Assembly: GCA_031308135.1 (NCBI GenBank)
Contig: JAHLJT010009355.1
Span: 8,853,074-8,917,073, forward strand
DNA: 64,000 nucleotides
Direction of reading: 5' to 3'
From: Acheta domesticus
Lineage: Eukaryota > Arthropoda > Insecta > Orthoptera > Gryllidae
A program made the position numbers and the translations under genes. The stretch's first letter is position 1; each line of letters opens with the position of its first letter. Positions 1-12,095 of the stretch are shown here, in pieces. The notes below the pieces were generated by a model. The model was not told the DNA's origin and made no database searches. It worked only from the letters and a program-made list of their open reading frames with translations.

Positions 1-2000
1 AAGTGCGGATTTGTATGAGAAGCAAAACTTTATATATAAGAGAAAATAATAATATGAAAAAAGTAGCCTAAGATATGCCCGACAAAACTCTTTCAGTGAA
101 AACCGCATCAGAATCTGTTAAGCCGTTCTGGAGAATACCCTGGACAACACAGACAAAAATCGTAGAAACAATTGATTTGATTTTAAGTTATTTAAATATG
201 CGTACAAGATAAGAAAAAGGTAGTTATTTTGACATCACAGGCACTCCAATTTTATTTGTTTAGATAAATAAACATTGTACAATCATAGTAAACCTAATAC
301 CAAAAACAAAAGATAAACGAATATTAAAAACAAACAAAAAAAAAGAGTTAAGATTATTCAAATTTTGAACCTATTAGGTAGACAATATTCGTTGCGTAAA
401 GGATGAATGATGAAAATTCAAAATAAAAAAGAATTCAGTTTATCCAAGTTTGAGTCACTGGCGGTCTAGTGCTCATGCGTGGCATCAAAGTGCTGTGACT
501 TAATTGTATGATATTGACATACTTTTGCCGTCAGACCTACGTATCTTACGCGTCTGGGTAAGATTTGAAGGTCAAATCTTTCCGGTACGAATGCGCAGTT
601 CTAACGCGAATGGATGAGAATCACCGGAACGTTTTTTACCTCCCGGTATGACGAGCAGTTTGCTGATTTGAAAGTCAGTGAATCCTCCGCGGAAAATCTG
701 ATTTGATGTCAAAGTCATGCAAGCACGTCATCCTTCCACGTGTACACAAGGTCAACCAATACTTCGTGATTCATCGAGTCATTCGCGCAGAGAATAGCGG
801 AGTCCCACTGGGGATCACTGAATTTGTTGGTCAATGCGTCGGGAAACAAAACTCATATTTTTAAATCTAATTCGTTCATCAATTTCTTGATGAAATACGT
901 TTTTTCTCTTACAACCTTAAAAAAACAGGACATTTACTGAAGTGGAGACTATGAAAAGGCCAAACTAATTGCCTAACAGTTTTATTTTCGATTTGTTTTA
1001 ATTTATAAAATAAATAAATGTGAATTGTAGTTTATTAAAGAAATTATTACCATTAAGAACGTTTGTAAAATGATGAGAAATAAAGGTACATTTTATGTAG
1101 GATGTTACACTAATTTTAAAATAACAATTAACAATTCTAAAATATACGTTGATGTAAATCTGTTTATGTACGTTCGTTTGGAAGTAAATATACTACATAA
1201 TAATTAATTATTACGTAAATAAATATTACTGTAAGATAAAGTACAAGGGGAAACTTTGTAAGGTTTCTCTGTCACATTCATCTGATTTCAGAATGCACAA
1301 ACAATCTTGAGATTGTTCCAAATAAACGAATGCATGATGAATTTTAGCATTGTATATTTTATTTGTATATAACACAATTACATCGTCTCTTTGTTGGGTA
1401 GTTTTAGTATCCGAATTAATTAATTAATTGCTTGATTAATCATCAAAGGAGTCATCAATGTGTTTTAAAGACAAAAAAATGTTTTGAAAGTACGGACCAC
1501 TTCACAGGATGCTTGCCCCACCTAATTTCTAATTGACTTACAAAATTCGTTGTCTTTTTTCGACCACCGCAGAATAATGGAATTAAGAAAATTGAGACCA
1601 AATATGAATTTTGCAGTAAAATAATGCATTTTCATGTCCCAAGGCACCAATTTGTGAGCACTCTTTTTACACTCATTACACACATTCTGTCAACCTAATA
1701 ATGAAGGTACCGCCACATTCAGTACCCACGAGAAAATACACTTTTCACTACTCATCTCATATTTACGCGTGAGAAAATATCTTGAAAATGTGACGAAATG
1801 CTTCAGCGGTAAAGAAATTCTCACAATGAGTCTCTTCCAAGGGACGGGAAAGTAAGATAAACACATCCTAGTAATTGTATATACAGGTGATTAATTTCTG
1901 TTCGTACGACTTCCTGAGCAATATATTTTCTGTGGTTGTGTCATTTACTTTCATCATGATTACTGTAATTATTAATCCATTGGCAGTTTCGTGTTTCGAC
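1..2000. other. AT-rich noncoding DNA
   Basis: AT-rich sequence with no long open frame in any direction. I recognise no repeat family, RNA gene or exon here. Short A/T runs and TTAATTAAT repeats near 1,425 are ordinary for this background. Confidence 0.6.
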
Positions 2001-2238
2001 CTGATATCAGAAAATAAGGATCGTTAGTTGGCGAACGTAATAATGGTGCTTCTGATACACGGCCGGCTGCGCAGTCCCACTGATCACAGTCCAAAGTTGA
2101 CAGTCTTCGTCAATCCGCCACCTGGGTGACTGCCACCTTGGAATAACAGCAAGCTTCTTTCCTTCGCCCTTTTCGTTCTGGGCACCCCTGCGTGCGGCCT
2201 GGCACGCACGTCGATCGTCAGCTGCCGTCACGTGACGT

Positions 2239-3235
2239 GTGATGGAGTGCTGGCGAAGGCGTGCCCTGCCGTCGCGGTCGCCTCCATCACCACCGCCGTC
2301 GTCACCATCACCACCGCCTCCGCCGCGCTGCAGGCTCCCCGCGCAGTCGCTGCCTAAATCGCTTCACCTCCACTTTCTCCGCTACCAATCTTCGGAGCTT
2401 CGCTGCTTGGCCGCGGTTACCGCTAGCAAAACTGTTTCTACAGCTGCATGACGGTTTTTGCCTTGTTCAGTATTACCTCGTCATCTTCTTTGTCTTTCCG
2501 TGTTGTGCAATACCTCGACAACTTCTGACTCGTATTACCCCCGGTCTACTCAATTTGTTTTTACTAATGGCATATGCTTTATACAATTTTTATTTTTGTC
2601 TTTCCTTTTCCCTTTCTTTCCATACCCTTTTTTTAGCACTCGTACTCTCATAGGCCTTCCTCATTGAAGTGAGTTTATTACAGGTCTGCAAATTATTCCT
2701 CTGTTTAACCCTTATTATTTTTCGTTTCTTCTGCAGCCTTTCAAGTACCTTTCACTTTTCTTTCTTTCTTATCATTTCTATTTTCTTTTCCGTCCCCGAG
2801 TCACATTTCTTTCTTCATGCACTTGTGTTCTATAATCCTTTGCTTCATGTGCTACAGCCTTGTTTCTTTCAGGCTCTTCTTCTTCCTTCCGTTTACTTAT
2901 TTCATATTCACTTCTATTTTCGTGGTGTATCATTTATCTCCGGCGTTCATATTCGTTATTTTAATCAATCTACTGTCACTTTTGTTGCCATTATCAACAA
3001 AAGCGTTGTACTTCTACCCCTGACAACGTATCTCACCACCATGATCATCTCCACCGTCATTATCATATTCCTTCACCTCACAACCACAATTTTCACCGCG
3101 ACCGTTATCGTCTCCTTCACCACACATCCTCATCATTGCCGCACCACTCTCATCCATCACCCTACGATCACCATAATTACCATCACCATCATCACCATCA
3201 CCACTATCACCATCACCAACATCTAATCCACAGCC
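2239..3235. repeat. Pyrimidine-rich low-complexity tract with (CACCAT)n
   Basis: The plus strand is strongly C/T-biased. It opens with a CACCACCGCC-type run (about 2,285-2,330), continues with CTTTCTTT-type sequence, and ends in an imprecise CACCAT/ATCACC microsatellite (about 3,165-3,222). Three overlapping plus-strand frames are open for 70-185 codons only because of composition: they encode mostly Phe, Leu, Ser, Thr and Ile. No protein family is recognisable. Confidence 0.6.
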
Positions 3236-3284
3236 AGCATTTCCCCCTGCCCCACCCACCGCCAACGGGCGTTCGCTCGAGCAG

Positions 3285-3630
3285 CTGGCGGCCCGGCCCA
3301 CCCCACCCCACCCCGCGTTCCGTCATTCGAATTGTGTGTTTTCGTCAGCTTCCTCTTCGTTTTGGGCCCTAAATTGAAACGTCCATCATAAACACGGGTG
3401 GTGGATTTGGGGGAGAGTGGGGGCCCTCCCAACCCGAGAAGAAACACCTGACCGATACTTCTGAACTGTTGGTATAAACAACCCCACCCCTTTTTCGGGG
3501 AAGGTATCTTTCGCTGCCTTTCCGGCGAGGAGGGCTCCCCTCGCCACCCAGACCATGTGTGAATTCGCCCGGAGGGGTTGGAGAAGTCGGGCGCGGGATC
3601 GGGTGTAGGCGCGCACGCGGGCGGGGGCGG

Positions 3631-3689
<59 letters not shown>

Positions 3690-3960
3690 GGGGGCGGGCG
3701 GGCGGGCGGGCGAGGGCGTGAGCGGGCGGGCGTTAAGGTTGCGTGCTCGCGTTGGAGGAGCTTCTTTTCAAAGCCCCCGGACGATGATGCCCCCCTGCCT
3801 GTAACGTACACAGCGGCGAAGAGCGGCGGGGTTTTGGAGAATCCCTCGGAACTTTCTTCGTGGAAGGGCGTTAAGCGACTGGAGTGACGGTCTGCCGTTA
3901 GGTGAGAGATCTCTGGCGCCTGAGGGGAAAGGGGGAGGCGGCCCATCAGCGATTACTCGG
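3285..3960. promoter_or_regulatory. CpG-rich island around a (GGGCGC)n tract
   Basis: GC-rich, CpG-dense segment inside an AT-rich region. It could be an unmethylated regulatory island, but no TATA box, initiator or downstream exon is visible, so a promoter role is inference only. Confidence 0.3.
3618..3712. repeat. (GGGCGC)n hexanucleotide microsatellite
   Basis: About ten uninterrupted GGGCGC units, followed by GGGCGGGC variants. Runs of three G separated by three bases fit the canonical G-quadruplex pattern, and alternating CG steps could favour Z-DNA. Open frames of Arg-Ala or Gly-Arg repeats on both strands are artefacts of the repeat. Confidence 0.9.
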
Positions 3961-4334
3961 GATCCGGGCAGATTTCAAGCTACTCGCCTTTCCAGCTAGC
4001 GGAAGGGCTGAAGTTTTCTCCTAGACATGTACGCGGAAGTGTATTTACTTTTCAAATACTTGTTTTGTTTGCTTTTTGTTGTTTGCTTTCTTCTTTCTTT
4101 TTGTTGAAATACTATCAGCATATGACTGAGGCTCAGCATACTCTGCAGACTCTAATGAAACATTAATACTAATGATCTTTATAAAATACTGTCCACGGTC
4201 TCTGTAAAACGTGTTAATTAGAGACACTCGTCTCTTCCGCTATTTGCCACGGTAAACACATTAATTCTGCTTGTTTGTTTGATTAATTATTTTGTGTTTC
4301 GGGACGTGTCAACTGGCCGGTGTGGATGTCAAGT

Positions 4335-4720
4335 GTAGTGAATGTTATATCCTGGGAGGTTCCTCCGAAGGTGGAATGTGAGATCGACGGTCATCTATGC
4401 GGCGGCAGGTGAGGTTTCCCTCTCCAGGTATCTCCATGAACCGGGCACCTCTCCAGCTCGGACAGTCCATAAACTGAGGTAGTGCAGTGCACGTAAAGGC
4501 GTGTAAGAGGAGAGGAGGGGCAAGGGAGAAGGAGGGAAGAAGAAGAAGGAAATAGATCACACGTTGTCCGTGACTCGTTTGTTAGGGTACTACTCCGGCA
4601 TTCTCCTGGTGTTGATCGGTGAAACCACGGAAAATTCTACCACCGTCGGGACTCGAACTTCCCGGTCTTGGTTGGTGCAATGACAACAGCAGTTGTCCTA
4701 GTCAGCCGTTCATTTTGAGG
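4335..4720 (-). mobile_element. tRNA-derived SINE, family 1, copy A
   Basis: Read on the minus strand, a tRNA-like head carries a B box (GTTCGAGTCCC, 4648-4658). The shared body of the family follows: a segment about ACCACGG and GATCAACACC, a segment about TACCCTAACAAACG, a pyrimidine-rich stretch, then a GGAGATACCTGG block. The head joins the body directly, lacking the GGAGGAGAATTCTAGCGGCC segment present in other copies. This suggests an internal deletion or a subfamily. Boundaries are approximate and no target-site duplication was found. Confidence 0.7.
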
Positions 4721-4864
4721 CACATGTATCGAAATGCGTTTGAAACCAAACACCCAATCATCGGCGCCTTGGGAGGAAGGCCCCGGAGGAAGGCCGGGCC
4801 CCCATCAGTCATTACCACGAGTAAGTATAGGGGCGAGGGGGCGGGGCAGGGGTGGGGGGATGGG

Positions 4865-5005
4865 GCTGCGCCAATTTATTCGAAGCGGCTGCGGTGAGCG
4901 CCCTGGCCGCCGCGGTGGTCTCCTGCAGGTGCCCACGGCCGCCGCGCCGCGCCGCGGCGGGTGAGGCCAGCCCTCACACAACGGGGCTCGGCGCGCGCAG
5001 CCCAC
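4865..5005. promoter_or_regulatory. Small CpG-rich island
   Basis: Short GC- and CpG-dense stretch containing GCCGCGCCGCGCCGCGG-type sequence. No gene can be assigned to it. Confidence 0.25.
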
Positions 5006-5083
5006 CAACTTGTATGTTACGCGAATGATCTTGGTTGCTCGGGTGACTCGCATCGAAGGCTACACTACAAAAATGATGCTGAC

Positions 5084-5114
5084 GTTTCGACCATCTTGTT
5101 GTGGTGTTCCTCAA
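5084..5114 (-). other. Hammerhead-like core motif, locus 1
   Basis: On the minus strand the order is TTGAGGA, then a short possible hairpin (CACC against GGTC, with weak pairing at its base), then GAAACGTC. It resembles the CTGANGA-helix II-GAAA core of hammerhead ribozymes. Nearby sequence matches the foldback element at 55,337-55,592, so this is probably a decayed relative. No full three-helix fold is evident. Confidence 0.35.
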
Positions 5115-5142
5115 GGCTGAAGTACGCCGTAACTTTTAAACT

Positions 5143-5182
5143 TTTCTTTTTGTTGTTGTTCTTGTTGTTGTTGCTGTTGTTT
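5143..5182. repeat. Imperfect (TTG)n microsatellite
   Basis: Trinucleotide TTG run with a few substitutions. Confidence 0.8.
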
Positions 5183-5244
5183 AGTTCGCATGAACTACTA
5201 GGTCATTAGCGACTACTATTGGATGTAACGCTATGGTATAAGGA

Positions 5245-5385
5245 TGAAACGATATAATGATGATAGGGGATGAAAGGACGAACACATACAACCATGCCCG
5301 AGGCGGGACTCGAATCCACAACACGGTCCCAGACCACTACGGCATTACTGATTTAGCGATCTCCGCCACGAGTCCGAAAAACTTT
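5245..5385 (-). mobile_element. tRNA-derived SINE, family 2
   Basis: On the minus strand there is an A-box-like TGGCGGAGATCG and, about 45 bases later, a B box GGATTCGAGTCCC (complement at 5311-5323), followed by GCCTCGGGCATGGTTGT. The ends do not form an acceptor stem, so this is a SINE head rather than a working tRNA gene. The head resembles that at 30,337-30,415; the bodies differ. Confidence 0.6.
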
Positions 5386-5399
5386 AATTTTGTTCTGTT

Positions 5400-6980
5400 C
5401 ATCGTACATTCTCTTTCAGAAACGATTACAAATGCCAATACAGAATGATTTTGTAATCATTTTTTTTACGTTTTAGTTGCAAGTAATGTTAGAGTGCACT
5501 GTACTTTATTTTCACTTTATTATTATAATTATTAACGTAACAAAACAAATGTGATATGAGAGTTGTTTTTATTGAATTTTAATTTTGAGAAAATTGTGAT
5601 GAAGTGTGTTACTATAGAATTTAAATTTGGGAATGAAAAGAAACATTACGGATATTAATTCAATTTATTTGAGGGAAAAACTTATTTTTGAAAACTTTGT
5701 GGGGCGTACTAAAGGGGGAAGTGCATTGTGTGCTTTTTTTCCTGACAATGAGGAACATCACGAGGAAATAATGAGTGACAATCGAGAAAGGTCATTGAAG
5801 GGATGAGAAAAGTTGTGAGATCAGAACAGATGGAGACGTCTAACACTAGAATGTACAAAATATCTGGATTAGATTAGATCGAATTCCTTTTTAAATGATT
5901 CAGTACAATATCAAATAGTGTTTCAAAGAAGCACACTGAACACATTTTGAGAGCGTATGTGACGTACGACCATCTTTTGTCAAGAATTTATCATCGCGCG
6001 GTCCCCAAGATTCGGCATGCTTTTGTTCACCCCTGCGTCTGATGACCGTGAGAGTGCGAAAAAGTACACAATTAAGGGCGCTGGCGTCTTAAATTGTAAG
6101 CTCCAAAAAGTCACAAATTACTTTTTTTGTGTATGTGCTAAATAGGTCATGCCGGGAACTTTTAAAACTTCTCTCGTATTTGTAGAGTTAGAAATTGTAA
6201 GTACGTAGATGTACTCCTGTATTTCGTTTGAAACAGTAACAGTTTGAAGGCAAAAAATGGTAATTGAACAGAGTAGAAATGTTTAAAAGATGATATCGTA
6301 GTGTAACCGGTTGTAAATTACCTCAGCTCCCGTTCTTTATTTCTTTTTAAACTAATACTTGCATAATAAATTTACAAACTTCATATTGAGCCAAACGCGT
6401 TTTACTGTGTGACGTAAAGTGAGTGGATACGTTTTCATCTCATCTTTGATGTTTACAACCGGGATCCTCCATATCCAGCTCTCTAGTTGATGTTACGATT
6501 CCAGACAGCACACAAATTATGCTCTCCTAACAGTTGAATCCGGGTCCACTCTATTAGAATGAATGAAAATTTGCTTTCTTCGAGACCATTATGGAATTGA
6601 GGGTCGATGAACCTCTGTGGCCGTTCATGAGAAAAACAAACATGCTGTACCATTTATTATATAAGGTTTCTATGCAGAATTATAAACGCGCTGCTTGCAT
6701 TTAATGCATTTTCTCCTTATGAATGCATGGAAACGAAGTTGACTCAAAAGAACTCGCGAGTCCCGCGTAACACATGAATTTTCTCACCATATGACATTGA
6801 CATGGTTGGCTTCTAAGATCATTCACATATTCCAGTTTAACGTTATTTAACCTTAATAAATTATTCACATTTATCGTAATTTAACATATCATCCGTTGTA
6901 TTTTGGAAGACAATGGCGAACCACTTCAGTGATACCTGCTAAGATGGCTCGTTAACAACAACGGTTGTCACTGCAGCGTC
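5400..6980. other. AT-rich noncoding DNA
   Basis: AT-rich with frequent stops in every frame. No repeat family or exon was recognised. Confidence 0.55.
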
Positions 6981-6984
6981 TTTG

Positions 6985-7205
6985 ATCCAGAGATCCTATG
7001 ACTTGACGGTGGCCTATTTTCGACACACGCTAGATAACTGACCAGAGGTCAATTCTAGCGCCCGGCTTCTCTAATCAGTATTTTCCTGTTATTTCTTCGA
7101 TCGGCGAATGCGGGAGCAATACCCTAGCAAACAGGACACAAACTGCGGGCGATCTTTCGTTCGTCTTCCTCGTTCTATCCTCTCCCTTTTTATTCACTCA
7201 CAGTC
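6985..7205 (+). mobile_element. SINE family 1, copy B (degenerate)
   Basis: Contains recognisable but diverged pieces of the family: a head remnant (GACGGTGGCCTATTTTCGAC, compare 40,670-40,692), AATTCTAGCGCCCGGC, TTCGATCGGCGAATGC, TACCCTAGCAAACAGG and GGGCGATCTTTCGTTC. It is the most decayed copy in the window, with an indistinct 3' end. Confidence 0.65.
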
Positions 7206-7534
7206 TTGCATTTAGAGAGGTCAAAAGCAAGCTCAGAGTTTATCAAGGCTAAGGCTGTATTTCGCTGCGAGACATACCTGAATGTGAAATCATCTCAAGC
7301 CAGTCACTTGAACTCACATTTCTGAGGGAGGATAACTAAGCCCCCTACCGAACATACTACATACTGGATATTACACTACATACAACTACAACTAACTACA
7401 TACGGGATATCATACTCACGTAACAAATGACGAAAGCAGTAGTTAGTGCCTAGAAACACAAAATGCTCATTCTGACTGCAGTGATCACCGGCAGGAAAGG
7501 GAAAGTCATTTGGGCTTTGTGTCTCCGCCCTTCC

Positions 7535-7725
7535 TTCGTCTCAGTGCCCCACGTGGCGCGGGGAGGAGTCGGCGGCTGCAGCCAGACGCGAAGCGAATCG
7601 CGCGCGGAACGCCAACGCCGGGATGCGAAGCGCGGACGCCGAGGCACGTGCGGCGCCGCCAGGGGGCAGCTCCGTGTCGCATTGTCAGCTCCCGCGGCCT
7701 CCGAAGGAGACGGGGATCTCTCTAA
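7535..7725. promoter_or_regulatory. CpG island with CTCF-like site
   Basis: CpG-dense block in AT-rich surroundings, carrying the CTCF-like motif at 7656-7670. The open frames across it (71-98 codons) have only compositional support. A boundary or promoter role is plausible but unproven. Confidence 0.4.
7656..7670 (+). promoter_or_regulatory. Putative CTCF binding site
   Basis: CCGCCAGGGGGCAGC matches 13 of 14 positions of the CTCF core CCASYAGRKGGCRS; the only mismatch is G for A at position 3. It lies inside a CpG island. CTCF is conserved in insects, but its occupancy here is unknown. Confidence 0.45.
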
Positions 7726-7807
7726 TCAAGGACCAAGCTTGTAATAAAACTTGATAAGTCTGCGTGTTTTGAAGATCGGTACTGCCAGCGGCGGATCCAG
7801 GCGATCG

Positions 7808-7836
7808 TTTTTTGTTTTTGTTTTTTTTTTTGTTAA
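7808..7836. repeat. T-rich tract, possible LINE poly(A) on the minus strand
   Basis: T runs separated by single G bases. On the minus strand this is an A-rich tract downstream of the LINE fragment at 8040-8389, so it may be that element's 3' tail. No matching target-site duplication was found. Confidence 0.4.
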
Positions 7837-8039
7837 ATTGTTCACATATTTTTGTAAAATAATAAACATGTTTGATATTATATTACATTACACATTATTT
7901 GTCTAGTGTATATATAATTCTGCACAATGTTTTTTTTAAATAATTACATAATTCCAAAATAAATATTTAAACTTTCTTCTTCTTCTTTTTCTTCTTCTCC
8001 ATTTTCTTAAAAAGTCTAACACTGTTCCTTTCCAAGAAT

Positions 8040-8389
8040 TATAACGAGTCTTTCTATCTTATCCTTGGTCTACGAACTTCTCTTCTTCCCCTCAGCCTTT
8101 CATCTCTAGCAATTCTCACCATTCTCTTCTCCTCCATTCTCTCAATAAGATCGTTCCAATCCTTTCTTCGGTCTGCTAACCATTTCATAATTGGCTTAAT
8201 TTTGCACACTTCCCTGATGTTTCTGTCTCTTTCCTTATCCAGTAGAGTGTAATTTGTCCTTTTTGTCAGAATTCTCGTTTCAGCGACCTCAAGTTGTTGT
8301 TGGGTACGTTTTATTGTGCTTCTTGTTTCTCCTGCATATCTTAGTATTGGTCTAATTATTGATTTATATACATTTAATTTTATTAATTA
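8040..8389 (-). pseudogene. LINE reverse-transcriptase C-terminal remnant
   Basis: The minus strand is open for about 110 codons (8386 down to 8057) with no ATG. It reads as the C-terminal part of a non-LTR retrotransposon polyprotein: KLNVYKSIIRPILRYAGETR, then a basic helical stretch with DRRKDWNDLIERMEEKRMVR, then GRREVRRPRIR. The last block matches the family signature GRRxxGRPRxRW, with a TAG stop (8054-8056) where the Trp would be. The conserved YADD and endonuclease domains are absent, so this is a 5'-truncated copy, not a working element. Which clade (RTE or jockey-related) is uncertain. Confidence 0.8.
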
Positions 8390-10550
8390 TCTCGACGCCT
8401 CATTCATGATTTCCACAGAAATGTTCTTATCAAGGATTCCAAATCGAATGAATTGGAAAAGAAAACTTTCTTACGACTATTCTGAGGATTTATGCAGCAG
8501 ACTGTTTTCGGTAATCGAGAATGGTCTTCATTTTACTTGTCAATTGATCGATACATTCTCATTGAAACTGGAACGTATCCCTGGGAGAATTCACTCTCAG
8601 GCTAAAAGATAATGAAGCGTTTTATGTTAGCTCATGTGTACACATGACCTTTGATGAGAAGATTATTTGGTAAATATTCTTCGTTTTTACATACATCAAA
8701 CTTCCAGAGAAATTTGTATTTTATTATATGATTACACCTTTATACGTTTTGGGGGGATTTTGGACTATCTGGGATATAATGCATCAATTGAGGGTTTCTT
8801 ACAAGAACCAAACAAGTCCAAAATTCTATGTTTTGTGATATTTCACCAAGTTACTTCCTACATCTGGCGCTATCTGCCGGAATATTTCCTTTCAGGTAAG
8901 TGCCAAACACATGAAAAGACGAATGAAAACATGAAAATGTCTTATGGCGGGGTAAATCATAAATGCATTACTAGTATATGCAATAATGTTTTTTGTGCCT
9001 TCTGAAAAATCTCGAACTTGGACTTGTTTGATTCTTGTCAGAAACCCTTCAATTTTGTGCTAATCGAACAATGCTTGTTGCGAGATGACTCTAGTCGTAT
9101 GGAAAATGACTTTAAAAATTCAGTCAAAATCCACGCCACAGGGCTAGCTAGCCTAATGTGGAAAATTTTCAGTAAAATTGAATCATTTCGCAATTTCTGT
9201 TCTAATCAGATCCCATATTCACTCAGACAGGATCGACATAAGTAACAGATGAGTACAATCGATCTTTTTTGTGTCCGTCTCTGGGGGGGAATGTGGGTAT
9301 CAAAATTAGTTGATAGTGTTGAGGACTCATGCTTAGGTAAACTAGAAAACTCCAACTATTCAGTACATATAGGGGTGGACCAATGCGAAAGTTTCCAAAG
9401 CCCAAGGAAATTACCACCTCCATCACCACAACAAAACTTGTTATGAAATGATATTGCGCCGCATTCTAGATTTTTAACGTTAAGCACACACCCATTTGAT
9501 CTCTACGCAATAACCATTTCTCTTCTCTATCTTCTTGACAGTATCAATATTCGAGATCGTTCTTTCAGGTCACACAAGAACACACGCAATCATTGATCTC
9601 TAAACAATGAGCTGCCGTCCTTATGGCATTATTATTTTTATTTTGCACATGCGATGCGATATATAAATGTCATCCTTTGTAATGTTTGTTCTATGAGAAA
9701 TGCTTTCAATCCTTCGAGGACGTGCTTATTGATTTAATTATGATAATTTTGTACAACGAATTAAAGATAAGGTAATAAATAAATGAAAATCATTCACAAA
9801 TTTCAGAACTTCGTTATAAGCTTATTTTAAATTAATCCACTGCCACTGTGGTAAGCAAATATCGTTCATGTTAGAGTTGCTCTTTTAAATTCTTTCCAAG
9901 TGAGCAAATCCTCGAGAAATTGAAAGTCAAAATGTTACTCAACTCGAAAGAACGCCAACTGTTATTACGGATATAAACGTCAACCCAAATGTCAACCAGT
10001 TTCGCGTGTATCAACTAAGGTTTAAAACGCTGCCTTGGGATTTAGCAGTCTGCTATTACTCTTGATGTAAGGCCACGTCATATTTTCGATAAAATTTCGA
10101 AATGTAGACTAAATGTATCGTGTATGGGTAATTTAAGTAATTTATTCCTGAAATAGAGTTATCTCAATCCTTTGTAACATAAATTAGCAAAATATGCATT
10201 GCAACGTCAGAATCATATATTGCTTCATATCTTTGATCAAGGAAAGAAAGACTTTGATAGATTCATTGCAAGTCTTTCTTTCAGAACTAAATAGAAAAAG
10301 ATTAAATAATAATCTTATTTTATTGTTGGTTTATATAGAAAAATTCTCAAAAACCTGTTTCATAATCATTGCTGTTCTACAATATCATTTCTTCTATTTC
10401 AGTACATTTCTCTTTACTTCTGGTTTTATTTTTGTGAACCATATGAAATAGACGAGCCATTTAAAACCACAATTTTCTTTTCCCTATCCTTCGTGATCGA
10501 AGTAGTTTGTAAAACATGTATTTTAATGCTATTCATATTTCCTTTGAATC
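8390..10550. other. AT-rich DNA with unassigned short frames
   Basis: Contains plus-strand frames of 65-112 codons (8316-8612, 8667-9005, 9018-9245, 9249-9446) that match no family I know and lack obvious splice-linked partners. The palindrome GGCTAGCTAGCC lies near 9144. Probably noncoding or ancient repeat. Confidence 0.45.
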
Positions 10551-10934
10551 TATTTTGTCAGCGAATTCTTCTACATTTCGACTCATAAATTCTCCTAAAC
10601 CCAGCCCAGACGAAACCACGACTATTACAAAATCCACTATTCACCGGTATCTTCCAATAAAACACAACATTCCGCTCCAATAACGGTCGATCATTTCGCA
10701 TCCCGTATGCCAAAGCAGCCCCGCCCTTTACCCCCACCCCTGCAACCTCCCCCTCTCCCACTCCCCGCCCCCGCCGAGTCTCCGGAGGGGATGCCCGCGT
10801 AAAATAAACAAAAGAAAATTAAAACAGAAACATAGCGCTTGCAGTATGCGAGGGAGGCGAGGTTGAACAGATCTGAAAATAGTCGTACCATAAAGAGCGG
10901 GCCGCCCGCTCAGGTAGGACAATAAACCTCGCCT

Positions 10935-11110
10935 ACAACATTGGGTTTTACGAGCCGCCGCCGCCGCCGCCGCCGCCGCCGCCTCCGCCGGCGCGCGGCC
11001 GGGCTCGACGCGAGCGCCCGATCGTCCGCATGTAAATGCCAGATCGTTACGATCCCGCGATCCGCGCCTGTTGAATCCCATTACTGTGGCGACGCCGCTC
11101 CGTGCCTCGC
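10935..11110. promoter_or_regulatory. CpG island with (GCC)n, abutting satellite
   Basis: Nine or so GCC/GCG triplets followed by CpG-dense sequence that runs straight into the first 190-bp satellite unit. No transcription start is identifiable. Confidence 0.4.
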
Positions 11111-12095
11111 GACGGCGACGGCTCGGGCGTCGTCACTGACACCGACGCCGTCTCCGCTCTGGCGGTGCTCTTCGTTCCTTGATACACTAAAACATCCGTA
11201 TCTCAAACGCTTGGCCTGAAATTCGAGTTACAGTACTGGTATGCCGAAGATGAAAAGGAAGGAAAATATAAATATCGAGAAGTTCAAATGAAATATGTGG
11301 TGACGTTGCGGCTCAGACGTCGTCACTGACACCGACGCCGTCTCCGCTCTGGCGGTGCTCTTCGTTCCTTGATACACTAAAACATCCGTATCTCAAGCGC
11401 TTGGACTGAAATTCGAGTTACAGTACTGGTATGCCGAAGATGAAAAGGAAGGAAAATATAAATATCGAGAAGTTCAAATGAAATATGTGGCGACGGCGAC
11501 GGCTCGGGCGTCGTCACTGACACCGACGCCGTCTCCGCTCTGGCGGTGCTCTTCGTTCCTTGATACACTAAAACATCCGTATCTCAAGCGCTTGGACTGA
11601 AATTCGAGTTACAGTACTGGTATACCGAAGATGAAAAGGAAGGAAACTCTAAATATCTAGAAGTTCAAATGAAATATGTGGCGACGGCGACGGCTCGGGC
11701 GTCGTCACTGACACCGACGCCGTCTCCGCTCTGGCGGTGCTCTTCGTTCCTTGATACACTAAAACATCCGTATCTCAAGCGCTTGGACTGAAATTCGAGT
11801 TACAGTACTGGTATGCCGAAGATGAAAAGGAAGGAAAATATAAATATCGAGAAGTTCAAATGAAATATGTGGCGACGGCGACGGCTCAGGCGTCGTCACT
11901 GACACCGACGCCGCGCCGTCTCTGCTCTGGCGGGGCTCTTCGTACCTTGATACAGTAAACGTCCATATTTCGAACACGAAGCGGGGAGAGACAAAGTTAG
12001 AGTTAACCATCAAACGTTGGGACTGAAATTCGAGTTACAGTACATAGCATACCGAACATGAAAAGGGAAGGAAAATCTAAATATTCAAATGAAAT
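11111..12095. repeat. 190/191-bp satellite array (about 5 units)
   Basis: The landmark CGTCACTGAC recurs at 11131, 11321, 11512, 11703 and 11894, giving periods of 190, 191, 191 and 191 bp. Each unit has a GC-rich third (GGCGACGGCTCGGGCGTC) and an AT-rich remainder. The first four units are nearly identical. The last is diverged, with CGCC and roughly 40-bp insertions before the shared GACTGAAATTCGAGTTACAG block. Minus-strand frames inside it are repeat artefacts. Confidence 0.95.

Noticed and set aside
3386..3946. 186-codon minus-strand Arg-Ala repeat frame
   Set aside because: Produced by the (GGGCGC)n microsatellite.
5245..5385. Functional tRNA gene on the minus strand
   Set aside because: The T-arm-like B box is good, but the ends do not pair and no anticodon arm is convincing.
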